Source: RPQJ01 sp963823535
GTDB taxonomy: Bacteria > Pseudomonadota > Gammaproteobacteria > Steroidobacterales > Steroidobacteraceae
Direction: 5' to 3'
Assembly (NCBI GenBank): GCA_963823535.1
Contig: CAWGLZ010000004.1
Coordinates: forward strand, 496,001-560,000
DNA: 64,000 nt
Positions 8,453-18,223 of this stretch are shown here, piece by piece (within the stretch, counting starts at the first letter, position 1; the number at the start of each line of letters is the position of its first letter). Position numbers and translations under genes: made by a program. The notes below the pieces were generated by a model. The model searched no databases, was not told the origin of the DNA, and saw nothing but the letters and a program-made list of their open reading frames with translations.

Positions 8453-9634
8453 TCAGTCGGCGATCTCGATGGCAATCGCCGTGGCTTCTCCACCGCCGAT
8501 GCACTGCGAGGCGACGCCTCGTTTCAGGCCGCGCCGGATCAGCGCGTGGACGAGCGTCGTCACGAGTCGCGCGCCCGTGGCGCCGATCGGATGCCCAAGC
8601 GCGCACGCGCCGCCGTTCACGTTGACTCGCGCGAGGTCGAGGCCGAGATCCACGGCCGTGGCCATGGTGACGACGGCGAAAGCCTCGTTGATCTCGTAGA
8701 GGTCGACGTCCGAGGCCTTCCATCCGGCGCGATCGAGTGTCTTCTGGATCGCCGGTGCAGGCGCCGTCGTGAACCACTCAGGCGCCTGCGCGTGGCTCGC
8801 GTAGGCGACGATGCGGGCCAGCGGACGCAGGCCGCGGGCCGCCGCCGCGGCGCGGGTCGCGAGCACCACCGCCGCCGCACCGTCGGAGATCGACGAGGAG
8901 GAGGCCGCCGTCACGGTGCCGTCCTTGCGGAAGGCAGGCTTCAGCGTCGGAATCTTCTCGACGTCGACGGCAAAGGGCGTCTCGTCCTTCGCAACGACCT
9001 GCTCGCCCTTGCGTGACTTCACGGTCACCGGGGCGATTTCGGCCTCGAAGTCGCCTTCGTGCACCGCACGCTGGGCGCGGCGAACGGACTCGGCCGCGAA
9101 TGCGTCCTGGTCGGCCCGCGAGAAGCCGTATTTGCCGGCAGTCGCCTCGGCAAAGCAACCCATGGACTGGCCGTCCCACGGGCTCTGCAGACCGTCGTAG
9201 AACATGTGGTCGATGAGTTCGGAGTGGCCCATGCGGTAGCCCGCCCGCGCCTTGAGCAGCAGGTAGGGCGCATTGCTCATCGACTCGAGGCCTCCGGCGA
9301 GCGTCACCTCCGCATGACCGGCCCGCAGCTGGTCAGCCGCGAGCATGATGGCCTTCATGCCGGAGCCGCACATCTTGTTCACGGTCGTGGCCGGAACGGA
9401 GGACGCGATCCCTGCGGCGAGGGCCGCCTGACGCGCGGGCGCCTGCCCGAGTCCCGCCGGAAGCACGCAGCCGAAGAGCACTTCGTCGACGGCGTCGCCG
9501 GCCAGGCCCGCATCTGCCAGCGCGGCACGCGCGGCGGTAGCGCCCAGTTGCGGGGCACTGACGGCGCTGAGGACGCCCTGGAAGCCGCCGATGGGCGTGC
9601 GCCGGGCGGACACGATCACGGTACTGTCGGTCAT
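8453..9634 (-). CDS. Acetyl-CoA acetyltransferase (thiolase)
   Basis: 393 residues, the usual thiolase length. Catalytic residues are visible: nucleophile Cys in NKMCGSGMKA, the NEAF motif, His in GGACALGHPIGATGAR, and the C-terminal acid/base Cys in SQCIGGGEA. The GHSELIDHMFYDGLQSPWDG segment is typical of biosynthetic/degradative acetoacetyl-CoA thiolases. It condenses two acetyl-CoA or cleaves acetoacetyl-CoA, which links with the acetoacetyl-CoA synthetase at 346-2293. First gene of the minus-strand thiolase-SDR-SDR run and 149 bp from the TetR gene on the same strand, a plausible regulator. Confidence 0.93.
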   Translation of the reverse strand: MTDSTVIVSARRTPIGGFQGVLSAVSAPQLGATAARAALADAGLAGDAVDEVLFGCVLPAGLGQAPARQAALAAGIASSVPATTVNKMCGSGMKAIMLAADQLRAGHAEVTLAGGLESMSNAPYLLLKARAGYRMGHSELIDHMFYDGLQSPWDGQSMGCFAEATAGKYGFSRADQDAFAAESVRRAQRAVHEGDFEAEIAPVTVKSRKGEQVVAKDETPFAVDVEKIPTLKPAFRKDGTVTAASSSSISDGAAAVVLATRAAAAARGLRPLARIVAYASHAQAPEWFTTAPAPAIQKTLDRAGWKASDVDLYEINEAFAVVTMATAVDLGLDLARVNVNGGACALGHPIGATGARLVTTLVHALIRRGLKRGVASQCIGGGEATAIAIEIAD

Positions 9635-9783
9635 CGGGGGTCCCCTCTTGTGATCAATCGCAGTCAGCCGGCCGCGCCGGGCGCGAAGGCAATTCGCGAT
9701 CGCATGGCGAGCGAGTTTAAGCCCGCGGGATTTTGCAGTGCAATAAGCGCTGATGCCCGGGCCCGACCGCGGGTCTGCCGTTC

Positions 9784-10467
9784 TCAGGTCGGGCGGCCGG
9801 TCGGCAGCGTCCTCGGCATCAGGGCATTCTCGAAGAAGACCACGAAGGCGTCGGCGACCTCGGTCGCCGCCAGGGGCTCGTTCTCCCGATACCAGTGAGC
9901 AATCCAGTTGAGCGCCCCGGCCAGCGCGAATGCGGTGATCTTCGGGTCGCAGGGGCGGATGGAGCCGTCGTCCATGCCTGCGCGCAGCAGGCGGCGGATC
10001 CCCTGGTCGATCTCGGATCGCAGTGCATTGATCTGGCGTCGCATCTCGGGTCCAAGGTCCTGGTCGTGCGCGCGCACCATGCACCACCCGTACTCCGAGG
10101 CGATTGCGATCGCGTAGCCGCGCGTGACCGCGGTCAGTCGCTCGCGGCCCGTTCCGCCAAGACGATCGGCCTCGTCGAAGGCCTCCCGGATCGGGCGCAA
10201 CCCGGCCAGGAAGCACTCGAACAGGAGTTGCTCCTTGTTCTCGACGTAGTAGTAGACGGTCGGCTTGGTGACGCCGAGGGCCGCGGCGATGTCGTCGAGC
10301 GAGGTGTGGTGATAGCCGCGCTCATTGAAGGCGCGGGCCGCGGCGCAAATGACGGCCTCGCGCTTGACGTCGTGATCGCGCGGCCGCCTGCGACGGCCCG
10401 ACCACGGGGAGGTCGTGCGGGCAATGTCCTCGCTCGCGGCAGCACCGCGGCGTCTGGGCTGGACCAT
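9784..10467 (-). CDS. TetR/AcrR family transcriptional regulator
   Basis: 227 residues. A basic N-terminal tail is followed by a TetR helix-turn-helix: AVICAAARAFNERGYHHTSL, DDIAAALGVTKPTVYYYVENKEQLL (about residues 35-80). The C-terminal ligand domain (DEADRLGGTGRERL onward) is not specific to a known effector. It is divergent from the fused acyl-CoA mutase gene and the 132-bp gap holds two overlapping palindromes, so it probably represses the mutase and itself in response to an acyl-CoA. It also lies upstream of and on the same strand as the thiolase/SDR genes. Confidence 0.92.
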   Translation of the reverse strand: MVQPRRRGAAASEDIARTTSPWSGRRRRPRDHDVKREAVICAAARAFNERGYHHTSLDDIAAALGVTKPTVYYYVENKEQLLFECFLAGLRPIREAFDEADRLGGTGRERLTAVTRGYAIAIASEYGWCMVRAHDQDLGPEMRRQINALRSEIDQGIRRLLRAGMDDGSIRPCDPKITAFALAGALNWIAHWYRENEPLAATEVADAFVVFFENALMPRTLPTGRPT

Positions 10468-10538
10468 CGTTCGCTCCCGCGGGACCCGGCCGGACGTTCC
10501 GACCTTCGACGCCCCTGGAGGCCTCATCATACCCGTCA

Positions 10539-10560
10539 GTAGATTTCTACTCAAGAGTAG
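10539..10560. promoter_or_regulatory. Two overlapping palindromes, probable TetR operator
   Basis: Between the divergent TetR and mutase genes, GTAGA-TT-TCTAC (10539-10550) is a perfect inverted repeat and CTACTC-AA-GAGTAG (10547-10560) is a second one sharing the CTAC. The region is locally AT-rich against a GC-rich background and lies 40-60 bp before the mutase ATG and about 72 bp before the TetR ATG, where a repressor would block both promoters. Confidence 0.65.
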
Positions 10561-10599
10561 GATTAGACTGGCGCGGCGCAGGATCAGCGGAGACGGGAC

Positions 10600-13500
10600 A
10601 TGAACAAGGGCGGCACGGGCGGCAGCACGTTGCGGCGATTGCCGGAAACCGAGGTGGAGGAGACGCCACTGCGGTTCGTGAGCGCGGCATCCCTGTTCGA
10701 CGGGCACGATGCGGCCATCAACATCATCCGACGCCTGCTGCAGTCGCATGGCGCCGAGGTCGTGCACCTCGGCCACAATCGCAGCGTCGCCGACATCGTG
10801 CGTGCGGCGATCCAGGAGGACGCCGACGGCATCGCCTGCAGTTCGTACCAGGGCGGCCACAACGAGTATTTCCGCTACATGGTGGACATGCTCCGCGAGC
10901 AGGGCGCCGGTCACGTGCGCATCGTGGTGGGCGGGGGCGGCACCATCGCCCCGCACGAGATCGAGGAACTCGAGGCCTACGGCGTCGAGCGCATCTATTC
11001 CCCGGAGGACGGCCGCCGGCTCGGACTCGACGGCATGATCGAGGACGTCATCCGCCGGGTCCGCGGCGCGCCGCGCCCGCCCTTCGAATTCGGGCCCATG
11101 GGCCCGCGTGAGCACCAGAAGATCGCGCGTGCAATTTCTGCGCTGGAACTCGAGCAGGCGCCGGCGGCGCTGCGCGAGACCCTGCGCAAGGCGGGTACGC
11201 GGGCGTCGCGGCGGGCGCCGGTGGTCGGCATCACCGGCACCGGTGGCGCGGGCAAGTCCAGCCTCACCGATGAACTGCTGCTGCGCGTCGTGCGTCACTT
11301 CCCGGACCGCAATGTCGCCGTCGTGGCGATGGATCCGACCCGCCGCCGCAGCGGGGGTGCGCTGCTCGGTGACCGCATCCGGATGAACTCGCTCGCCGCG
11401 GCCCAGGTCTTCATGCGCTCGCTCGCCACCCGTCGCCAGAACCTGGCGACCAGCGCGGTGCTTGCCGACGTCCTGGACCTGCTGCGCTACGCCGGGTTCG
11501 ATCTGATCGTCGTCGAGACCGCGGGGATCGGGCAGAGTGACTCCGAGATCGTGGACCTCGTGGACGTGCCGCTCTACGTCATGACCAGCGAGTACGGCGC
11601 CGCGAGCCAGCTCGAGAAGATCGACATGCTCGACTTCGCCGAGCTGATCGCACTGAACAAGTTCGAGAAGCGCGGCGCCGAAGACGCGCTGCGCGACGTG
11701 CGCAAGCAGTGGCGGCGGAATCACGCGGCATTCCAGCTGGCGGACGATGCCGTGCCCGTGTTCCCGACGATCGCCAGTCGCTTCAACGATCCGGGCGTCA
11801 ACCGGCTGTTCGTCGCCCTGTGCGAGCGGATGGACGCGAAGGCCGGCGAGGATGCGCGTCACTGGTCCGTGAGCGACCCCGGCCCGACGGAGCTCGTCGA
11901 GCGGCATGCGCTCGTGCCGGCGAGCCGCACGCGCTACCTCGCCGAGATCGCGGCGAACGGCCGGCGCGCGCGCGAGGACGTGCACCATCGAGCCGAGGCG
12001 GCGAGCCGCGCCCACAGCCTGTACGAAGCCCTGCGCACGCTGGCCGACCCGGTGCTGCCGCCGGCACTCGACCGGTATCCGGATACAGCACTCAGCGATG
12101 CCGCGGACGCGGCGCGAGCGCGACTGCGTGCTGCGTACAACGATGCGCTGGAAGCCGTGGGGCCGGACGGCGTCGAGCTGCTGCGGAACTGGCCGGCAGT
12201 TGCGACGTCCGCGACGGACGAGGAGTACGCGTACGTCGTGCGCGGCCGAGAGATCCGCGGCCCGAACTACACCGAGACGCTCAGTCACAACAAGGTCCCG
12301 AAGCTGGCCGTGCCGGCCCTCCGGGACTGGGGCGACCTGCTGACCTTCCTGCTCAAGGAGCACCTGCCCGGCCACTTCCCCTACACGGCGGGCGTCTATC
12401 CCTACCGCCGCGAGGAAGAGGACCCCACGCGCATGTTCGCGGGCGAGGGCGGTCCGGAACGGACCAACCGTCGCTTCCACCTGCTCGCAGCGGGCCACGG
12501 TGCGGCCCGGCTGTCGACCGCCTTCGACTCCACGACGCTGTATGGCGAGGACCCCGACGAGCGGCCGGACATCTACGGACGCATCGGCAATTCGGGCGTG
12601 TCGATCGCGACGCTCGACGACATGAAGAAGCTCTACTCGGGCTTCGACCTGTGCGCGCCAACGACGTCGGTGTCGATGACCATCAACGGTCCGGCCCCGA
12701 TGATCCTCGCCATGTTCATGAACACGGCGGTGGACCAGCGCGTGGAGCGCTACCTGCGCGAGACCGGTCGCTGGGAGGATGCGGAACGCCGCATCGCGGA
12801 GATCTACCAGGACCGTGAGCGACCCCGTTACCGGGGTCCGCTGCCCACGGGGCACGACGGCTCCGGGCTCGGGCTGCTCGGCGTCACGGGAGACCAGCTG
12901 GTCGACGGCGAGACCTACGCGCGGATACGCGGCGAGGCACTCGCGCTGGTGCGCGGAACGGTGCAGGCCGACATCCTGAAGGAGGACCAGGCGCAGAACA
13001 CCTGCATCTTCTCGACGGAATTTGCGCTGCGGATGATGGGCGACGTCCAGCAGTACTTCAGCGAACGCAACGTCCGCAACTTCTACTCGGTGTCGATCTC
13101 CGGCTACCACATCGCCGAGGCCGGCGCGAACCCGGTCTCGCAGCTCGCATTCACGCTGGCGAACGGTTTCACGATCGTCGAGTACTACCTGGCGCGCGGC
13201 ATGGGGATCGACGACTTTGCACCCAACCTGTCGTTCTTCTTCTCGAACGGGATGGATCCCGAGTACGCGGTGATCGGCCGCGTGGCGCGTCGCGTCTGGG
13301 CCCGGGCGATGCGTGATCTCTACGGCGGCACAGCCCGTTCGCAGATGCTGAAGTACCACATCCAGACGTCGGGGCGCAGCCTCCACGCGCGCGAGATCCA
13401 GTTCAACGACATCCGCACGACGCTGCAGGCGCTGTATGCGCTGTTCGACAACTGCAACAGCCTGCACACCAATGCCTACGACGAGGCGATCACTACGCCG

Positions 13501-14052
13501 ACGGAGGAGTCGGTGCGCCGTGCCGTCGCGATCCAGCTGATCATCAACAAGGAACTCGGCCTCAACCGGACGCAGAACCCCTGGCAGGGCTCCTTCGCAA
13601 TCGACGCGCTGACCGACCTGGTCGAGGAGGCTGTGTACCGGGAGTTCGACCGCCTGTCGGAGCGCGGCGGCGTGCTGGGCGCGATGGAGACGATGTACCA
13701 GCGCAGCCGCATCCAGGAGGAGAGTCTGTACTACGAGACCATGAAGCACGACGGGCGGCTGCCGATCGTCGGCGTCAACACGTTCCTCGGGAGTGACGGG
13801 GGCGGGGAAATCCGCGATGCGGAACTGATCCGTTCGTCGGCCGAGGAGAAGCAGGATCAGGTCTCATCGGTGCGGGCCTTCCTCGACCGCAATGCCGACC
13901 GCCGTCCCGAGGCGTTGCAGCGCCTTCAGGCCGCGGCCGCCAGCGGTGGCAACGTGTTTGCGGAACTCATGGAAACCGTGAAGGTCGCATCGCTCGGCAG
14001 CATCTCGCACGCGCTCTACGACGTGGGCGGACAGTACCGGCGCAGCATGTAA
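10600..14052 (+). CDS. icmF: Fused isobutyryl-CoA mutase (IcmF-type, B12-dependent)
   Basis: 1150 residues with the three-part IcmF order. First a B12-binding domain (about residues 24-150) with the cobalamin motif D34-G-H36 in SLFDGHDAAIN and IVVGGGGTIAP. Then a MeaB-like G-protein chaperone domain with P-loop GITGTGGAGKSSLTDELL near residue 210 and IALNKFEKRG. Finally the acyl-CoA mutase barrel (about 560-1110) with CAPTTSVSMTINGPAPMIL, QNTCIFSTEF and FYSVSISGYHIAEAGANP. It interconverts isobutyryl- and n-butyryl-CoA with adenosylcobalamin; pivalyl-CoA mutases are close relatives and cannot be excluded. Start ATG 10600 follows GGAGAC. Divergent from TetR, 132-bp shared regulatory gap. Confidence 0.94.
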   Translation: MNKGGTGGSTLRRLPETEVEETPLRFVSAASLFDGHDAAINIIRRLLQSHGAEVVHLGHNRSVADIVRAAIQEDADGIACSSYQGGHNEYFRYMVDMLREQGAGHVRIVVGGGGTIAPHEIEELEAYGVERIYSPEDGRRLGLDGMIEDVIRRVRGAPRPPFEFGPMGPREHQKIARAISALELEQAPAALRETLRKAGTRASRRAPVVGITGTGGAGKSSLTDELLLRVVRHFPDRNVAVVAMDPTRRRSGGALLGDRIRMNSLAAAQVFMRSLATRRQNLATSAVLADVLDLLRYAGFDLIVVETAGIGQSDSEIVDLVDVPLYVMTSEYGAASQLEKIDMLDFAELIALNKFEKRGAEDALRDVRKQWRRNHAAFQLADDAVPVFPTIASRFNDPGVNRLFVALCERMDAKAGEDARHWSVSDPGPTELVERHALVPASRTRYLAEIAANGRRAREDVHHRAEAASRAHSLYEALRTLADPVLPPALDRYPDTALSDAADAARARLRAAYNDALEAVGPDGVELLRNWPAVATSATDEEYAYVVRGREIRGPNYTETLSHNKVPKLAVPALRDWGDLLTFLLKEHLPGHFPYTAGVYPYRREEEDPTRMFAGEGGPERTNRRFHLLAAGHGAARLSTAFDSTTLYGEDPDERPDIYGRIGNSGVSIATLDDMKKLYSGFDLCAPTTSVSMTINGPAPMILAMFMNTAVDQRVERYLRETGRWEDAERRIAEIYQDRERPRYRGPLPTGHDGSGLGLLGVTGDQLVDGETYARIRGEALALVRGTVQADILKEDQAQNTCIFSTEFALRMMGDVQQYFSERNVRNFYSVSISGYHIAEAGANPVSQLAFTLANGFTIVEYYLARGMGIDDFAPNLSFFFSNGMDPEYAVIGRVARRVWARAMRDLYGGTARSQMLKYHIQTSGRSLHAREIQFNDIRTTLQALYALFDNCNSLHTNAYDEAITTPTEESVRRAVAIQLIINKELGLNRTQNPWQGSFAIDALTDLVEEAVYREFDRLSERGGVLGAMETMYQRSRIQEESLYYETMKHDGRLPIVGVNTFLGSDGGGEIRDAELIRSSAEEKQDQVSSVRAFLDRNADRRPEALQRLQAAAASGGNVFAELMETVKVASLGSISHALYDVGGQYRRSM

Positions 14053-14095
14053 TGCCTTGAATCGGATTCACGCGCGGCGCGCGCCGGTCCGGCGC

Positions 14096-15998
14096 TCAGG
14101 AGATCGGCAACTGCGCGAGGAGGCGCTCCCAGCGGGGATCGTCGTGCAGGGGCCGCAGGAACGGCGAGAGCAGGACTTCGAAGGACGCGGAGAATTCGGC
14201 CACGTCGTCGCCCGCGGCCTGCATGCGATGCACGGCCTCTTCGAGCCATGCGAACGCAGCGTCCGGGTCATTCTCGAAGGCCGCGATCTCCGCCAGCAGG
14301 AAGCGGCTGCGTGCCAACGGGTCAGACTGGAGGCGTTCGCGGACCTCGGCGCTGGCCGACGGCTCCGCCAGCAGGATCCGTAGCTGATCGCGACGCGGGC
14401 CCTCCTCGATGGCCTTGCTTGCGTCGCGCGCTTCGTCCAGCCGGCCCATCAGAAGTAGTGCGCGACTGATGTCGGAATCCAGGGTCTGCAGGGGTCCCAG
14501 TTCCCGGGCTCGACGAAACTCAACCAGCGCCTCTTGGGGTTTGCCAACGCCGAGCAGCGTGATTCCAAGGTTCCCGCGGTGGATCGCCGAAAGGGGGTCG
14601 CGTTCGATGGCCCGGCGCTGCAGCGCGACGGCGTCATCCGGTCTTCCGTCCAGGATCGCGCGACTGGATCGCGACCAGAGCACGAGCGGATCGTCGGGCG
14701 CGAGCGAATAGGCCTGCTCGAGGGTTGCCCGGGAATCCGCCGGGCGGTTCACGATCCGGTAGTAGCGGCCCAGCCGCACGTGTGCTTCGGCGAGTGTGGG
14801 ATCCAGCTCGAGCGCATGCTCGAGCGCGCGACGCTGATCTTCGAGTCGGTACGACGAATCGCCCAGTTCACCGAGCCCGCGGGCCGCATAGGCGCCGGCC
14901 AGTGCCGTCCAGGCGCGCGCGTGGGACGGGTCGAGCTTCACGGCCTGCTCGAGATGACGCTCGGCGGCCTCGAGGTCGCCGGTTGTCCGACGGTGGAAGA
15001 GGTAGCGACCGAGCAGGAACAGGTCCTGCGCCTGCGCGGCCTCCGTGGACTTCGCGACTGGAGCGGGTGCAATGGCGACCTTGAGCGCTGCAGCCACGTC
15101 CTGCGCGACGTCGCGCTGCAGTTCCAGCACGCGTTCGAAGGGCCGGTCGTAGGTCCTCGACCAGACGTGCGTATTGGTGCCCGCATCGATCAACTGTGCG
15201 GTGATGCGCAGATCGTCGTCTGGCTCGGCGGACGCTGCCCTCCAGTACGTAGGCCACGCGCAACTGGCGCGCGACGGTCGGGATGTCGACCTTGTCGGGT
15301 TCGAACACGAACGACGAGCTGCGGGCGGTGACGCGCAGCGCCGGCGACCGGGCCAGCAGGTGGATGACTTCCTCGGCGAGCCCATCGGCGAAGTAGCGCT
15401 GGTCACCCGCCGGGCTCAGGTCCAGGAACCGCAGCACGGCAATCGAGTTGGCTGGCGGCGGCGTCTCTGTCGCGGGAGTTGCGGGCTCCGTCGCCTCGCG
15501 CCCCGCCAGCGCCCACCATGCGATCGCCGTGACGAACAGCAGCGCGGCCGCAACGAGCAAGGACCTCGTCGAGCCGCCGCTCGCCGGGGCGGTTCCAGGG
15601 TCCGATGCCGGAACGGGCGCCGAGTCGCCCGGCCGTGGGGTTGGAGTCGACGGCCGCTGCACCGCTTCTGACGCATGGCTGTGTGGCACCTCGAGGATGA
15701 ATCCTCGTCGGGGCACCGTCCGGAGCAACCGCTGCCCCTCGTTGCCCATGGCCCGCCGGATGTCGATGATGCACTGCGTCAGCGAGCCCTCGGTCACGAC
15801 GGTCCTTCCCCAGACCGCATCCATCAACTCGCCCTTGCCCACCAGTCGGCCCGGATGCTCCACGAGGTAGCGGAGCACCTCCAGTGACTTCGGGCGCAGG
15901 TGTATGTCCGTTCCGGCGCGGCGCAGGACACCCCGATCGGCGTCGAGCGTGAACTCGCCGAACGTGTAGAGCCGATCGTTGGCGTCCTGGCCTGACAT
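14096..15998 (-). CDS. CadC-like winged-helix regulator with TM and TPR repeats, one frameshift
   Basis: From ATG 15998: an OmpR/CadC-type winged helix (LRPKSLEVLRYLVEHPGRLV, residues about 10-105, with RTVPRRGFIL), a proline-rich linker, one transmembrane segment (SLLVAAALLFVTAIAWWAL), a TolB-like domain (FLDLSPAGDQRYFADGLAEE, SSSFVFEP, AYVLEGSVR), then about seven TPR units to 14096. Homology leaves the first frame near 15225-15240 within EGSVR and continues one base further on with DDDLRITAQLIDA; deleting one base restores about 633 residues. Membrane-anchored regulators of this class bind DNA through the cytoplasmic winged helix and sense with the periplasmic part. The signal is unknown. 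Confidence 0.8.
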
Positions 15999-16217
15999 GT
16001 CCCGTCCAGCGACTGTCCCGGGGTTCAATTTCGCACATTTTTAGCAGTTCCTTGCCGGCTTGTTCGTGACCGCTGCGGCCGGGTCGGCCACATTCGGCGG
16101 GCTGCCACTCCTGCGCCGAGGCGGCCACGCGAGATCGACTCGCGCGGCGGCTCGAGCGCCGCAGGGGCGACGCATGACGACGAATCGACCAACAAGAACC
16201 TGGAGAAGGGACACGCC

Positions 16218-17190
16218 ATGAGGAAGAAATCTGTCGAGGAAACAACTCGTTCCGGTTGTCGCGGCCCTCGCCGCGATGGTCATGCCATTGACGGCAGCCG
16301 CACAGCTGGCGACCGGCCTGCAGGGCGCGTCGGGCAGTACGGTCGGCCCGGACGGGGCCCTCTACGTCACCGAGGGCCTGATCGGGCGGGTGACGCGGGT
16401 CGACCCGGCCACCGGCGCCATCAGCACCTTCGCCGAGGGCCTCCCCGGATCGCTGATCGGCATCGGCGGTGCCGTGGACGTCGCATTCATCGACGAGACT
16501 GCCTACGTGCTGGTGACCATCGTCGGTTTCCCCTTCGGTGGCAATGTCGACGGCATCTACCGAGTGGACGGCCCCGGCAGCTTCACCGTCATTGCGGATC
16601 TGGGCACGTTCTCCGCCAGCAATCCGCCGGCCACCCCGTTCGACCTTCCGAACGGCGTGCAGTACGCGATGGAACCCTACCGCGGCGGCTTTCTCGTCAC
16701 CGACGGGCACCATAACCGCGTCCTGCGGGTCACGCTCGACGGCGGGGTGTCCGAATTCATCGCGTTCGACAACATCGTCCCGACCGGGCTGGAGGTCATC
16801 GGCAAGACGATCTACATGGGCCAGGCGGGCGCCAGTCCGCACCTGCCGGCGGATGGCAAGGTCGTTGCCTTCGACCACAAGTCGTCGGTCGTCACGGAGG
16901 TGGCCTCCGGTGCGCCGCTGCTGGTCGACGTCGAGCGCGGTCGCGGCCGCACGCTCTATGCGCTGGCGCAGGGTATCTGGGAGCCGGGCTTCCCGGGATC
17001 GCCCGCCAACCCGGACACGGGATCACTGGTCGAACTGAACGCCGACGGTAGCGTCTCGGTCGTCGCGGAGGGACTGGACCGGCCGACCTCGTTCGAGATC
17101 ATCAACAACACCGCCTATGTCGTCACGCTCGACGGCGAGATATGGGTGATCGGCAATCTCTCCGGGCCGCCTTTCGGCAAACGGCATTGA
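16218..17190 (+). CDS. Secreted ScyD/ScyE-like beta-propeller protein, signal peptide frameshifted
   Basis: The mature part is intact from about 16276: repeated propeller-type strands such as SGSTVGPDGALYVTEGLIGR, VTDGHHNRVLRVTLDGGVSE and GLDRPTSFEIINNTAYVVTL, matching the ScyD/ScyE or SMP-30/NHL-like class of secreted proteins; about 320 residues. The ATG at 16218 is one base out of frame with it. Removing one A from the GAAGAAAT run gives a regular signal peptide (MRKNLSRKQLVPVVAALAAM then VMPLTAAAQ). The role in non-cyanobacteria is unknown. Upstream sits a membrane-bound regulator transcribed away from it. Confidence 0.7.
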
Positions 17191-17319
17191 GCTGACCGGC
17201 CCCCCTGGCGCGCATCGACCCCGCCGCGCGCCAGGGCTTTCCCGGGGTGTCCTGAACGGTTGACGGAACAGAGGCGTCGGCACTGGGATCGCTGCGCGCG
17301 GCGCGGCCCGAAGCGCCGC

Positions 17320-18063
17320 TCAGCCGGGGGCGCTGGACGTGGCGAGGTCCGGCTCGTCGAGCCTCGAGAGAATCCGAGCACGGGCCGCGCTGCGCAATTC
17401 GTCCGCCGCGCGCGGGGAGCCCGGCACCGGGATCGGGCCCAGGATCTCGACGCGCAGGCGGCCCGGACGCACGATGACCGCGCGGTTCGGGAGTGCACGC
17501 CGGGCACCGTGGATCACCACCGGGACGACCGGCATCCCGCCACGCACGGCCGCGGCGAATGCGCCCACGTGGAAGCGCTTCAGTCCCCGCACTCCGTCGA
17601 ACGTACCCTCCGGAAAGAAGACCAGGGCGTGACCCTGCTCGGCGCGCCGCAGCACGCGCAGCGCGTCGCGCCGACGGCCCGCGTGATCGTGCCGGTCCAC
17701 GAACTCCGATCCGATGCGCTTCAACAGGAAGCCTGCCACGGGCATCGACGCCGCCTCGCGCTTGATCACGAATGAGAATCTCGGCGGCAGCACGGCCTTC
17801 ATGACGATGCCGTCCAGATAGCTCGAGTGATTGGCGACCACGACGCAGGAACCTTGCGGCAGGCGATCGAGGCCGCTGACCGACACCCGGAGCCCGAGGA
17901 CCGGCAGTGCGATGCGCGCGAGGCGTCGGGTGAGGCGACGACGCCACTCGACCCCCGGCACGATGAGCGCCAGGATCGTGGCGAGCACGAACATTACGCA
18001 GAAGACGGCCAGCGCGCACACTCCGTACAGGGTGGCGAGCGTGTCCGCCAGCAGGCGTCGCAT
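17320..18063 (-). CDS. plsC: 1-acyl-sn-glycerol-3-phosphate acyltransferase-like protein
   Basis: 247 residues. One or two N-terminal membrane segments (ATLYGVCALAVFCVMFVLAT) precede the acyltransferase signature: block I NHSSYLDG (H-x4-D), block III FFPEGTFDG and block IV VPVVIHGARRALP. It transfers acyl chains to lysophosphatidate or a related lysophospholipid at the inner membrane. Start ATG 18063 chosen because the hydrophobic segment follows directly. It is divergent from xerD across a relatively AT-rich gap containing GGTTATGTTAATGG, which may hold both promoters. Substrate specificity within the PlsC family is not readable. Confidence 0.85.
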   Translation of the reverse strand: MRRLLADTLATLYGVCALAVFCVMFVLATILALIVPGVEWRRRLTRRLARIALPVLGLRVSVSGLDRLPQGSCVVVANHSSYLDGIVMKAVLPPRFSFVIKREAASMPVAGFLLKRIGSEFVDRHDHAGRRRDALRVLRRAEQGHALVFFPEGTFDGVRGLKRFHVGAFAAAVRGGMPVVPVVIHGARRALPNRAVIVRPGRLRVEILGPIPVPGSPRAADELRSAARARILSRLDEPDLATSSAPG

Positions 18064-18223
18064 GCGGGAAGACCTCGGGCAAGGGCGGGCAGTCTGCCGC
18101 TTCGGCCGCATTCTGTGAACTGGTTACGGTTATGTTAATGGTGACGGGGATCTGTGAGCGCTGTCACGACGCGGCCGCTCCGGCGGCTCGCATACTCGCC
18201 GCCACCAGAGATCCCGAGATCAC

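Noticed and set aside
10468..10599. Cobalamin riboswitch before the B12-dependent mutase
   Set aside because: The 132-bp gap is too short and lacks a B12-box-like sequence; it is filled by palindromes.
9784..13749. Minus-strand open frame of 1321 codons opposite the mutase gene
   Set aside because: Only its last 227 codons (the TetR gene) have homology; the rest is the antisense of a clearly coding gene in GC-rich DNA.
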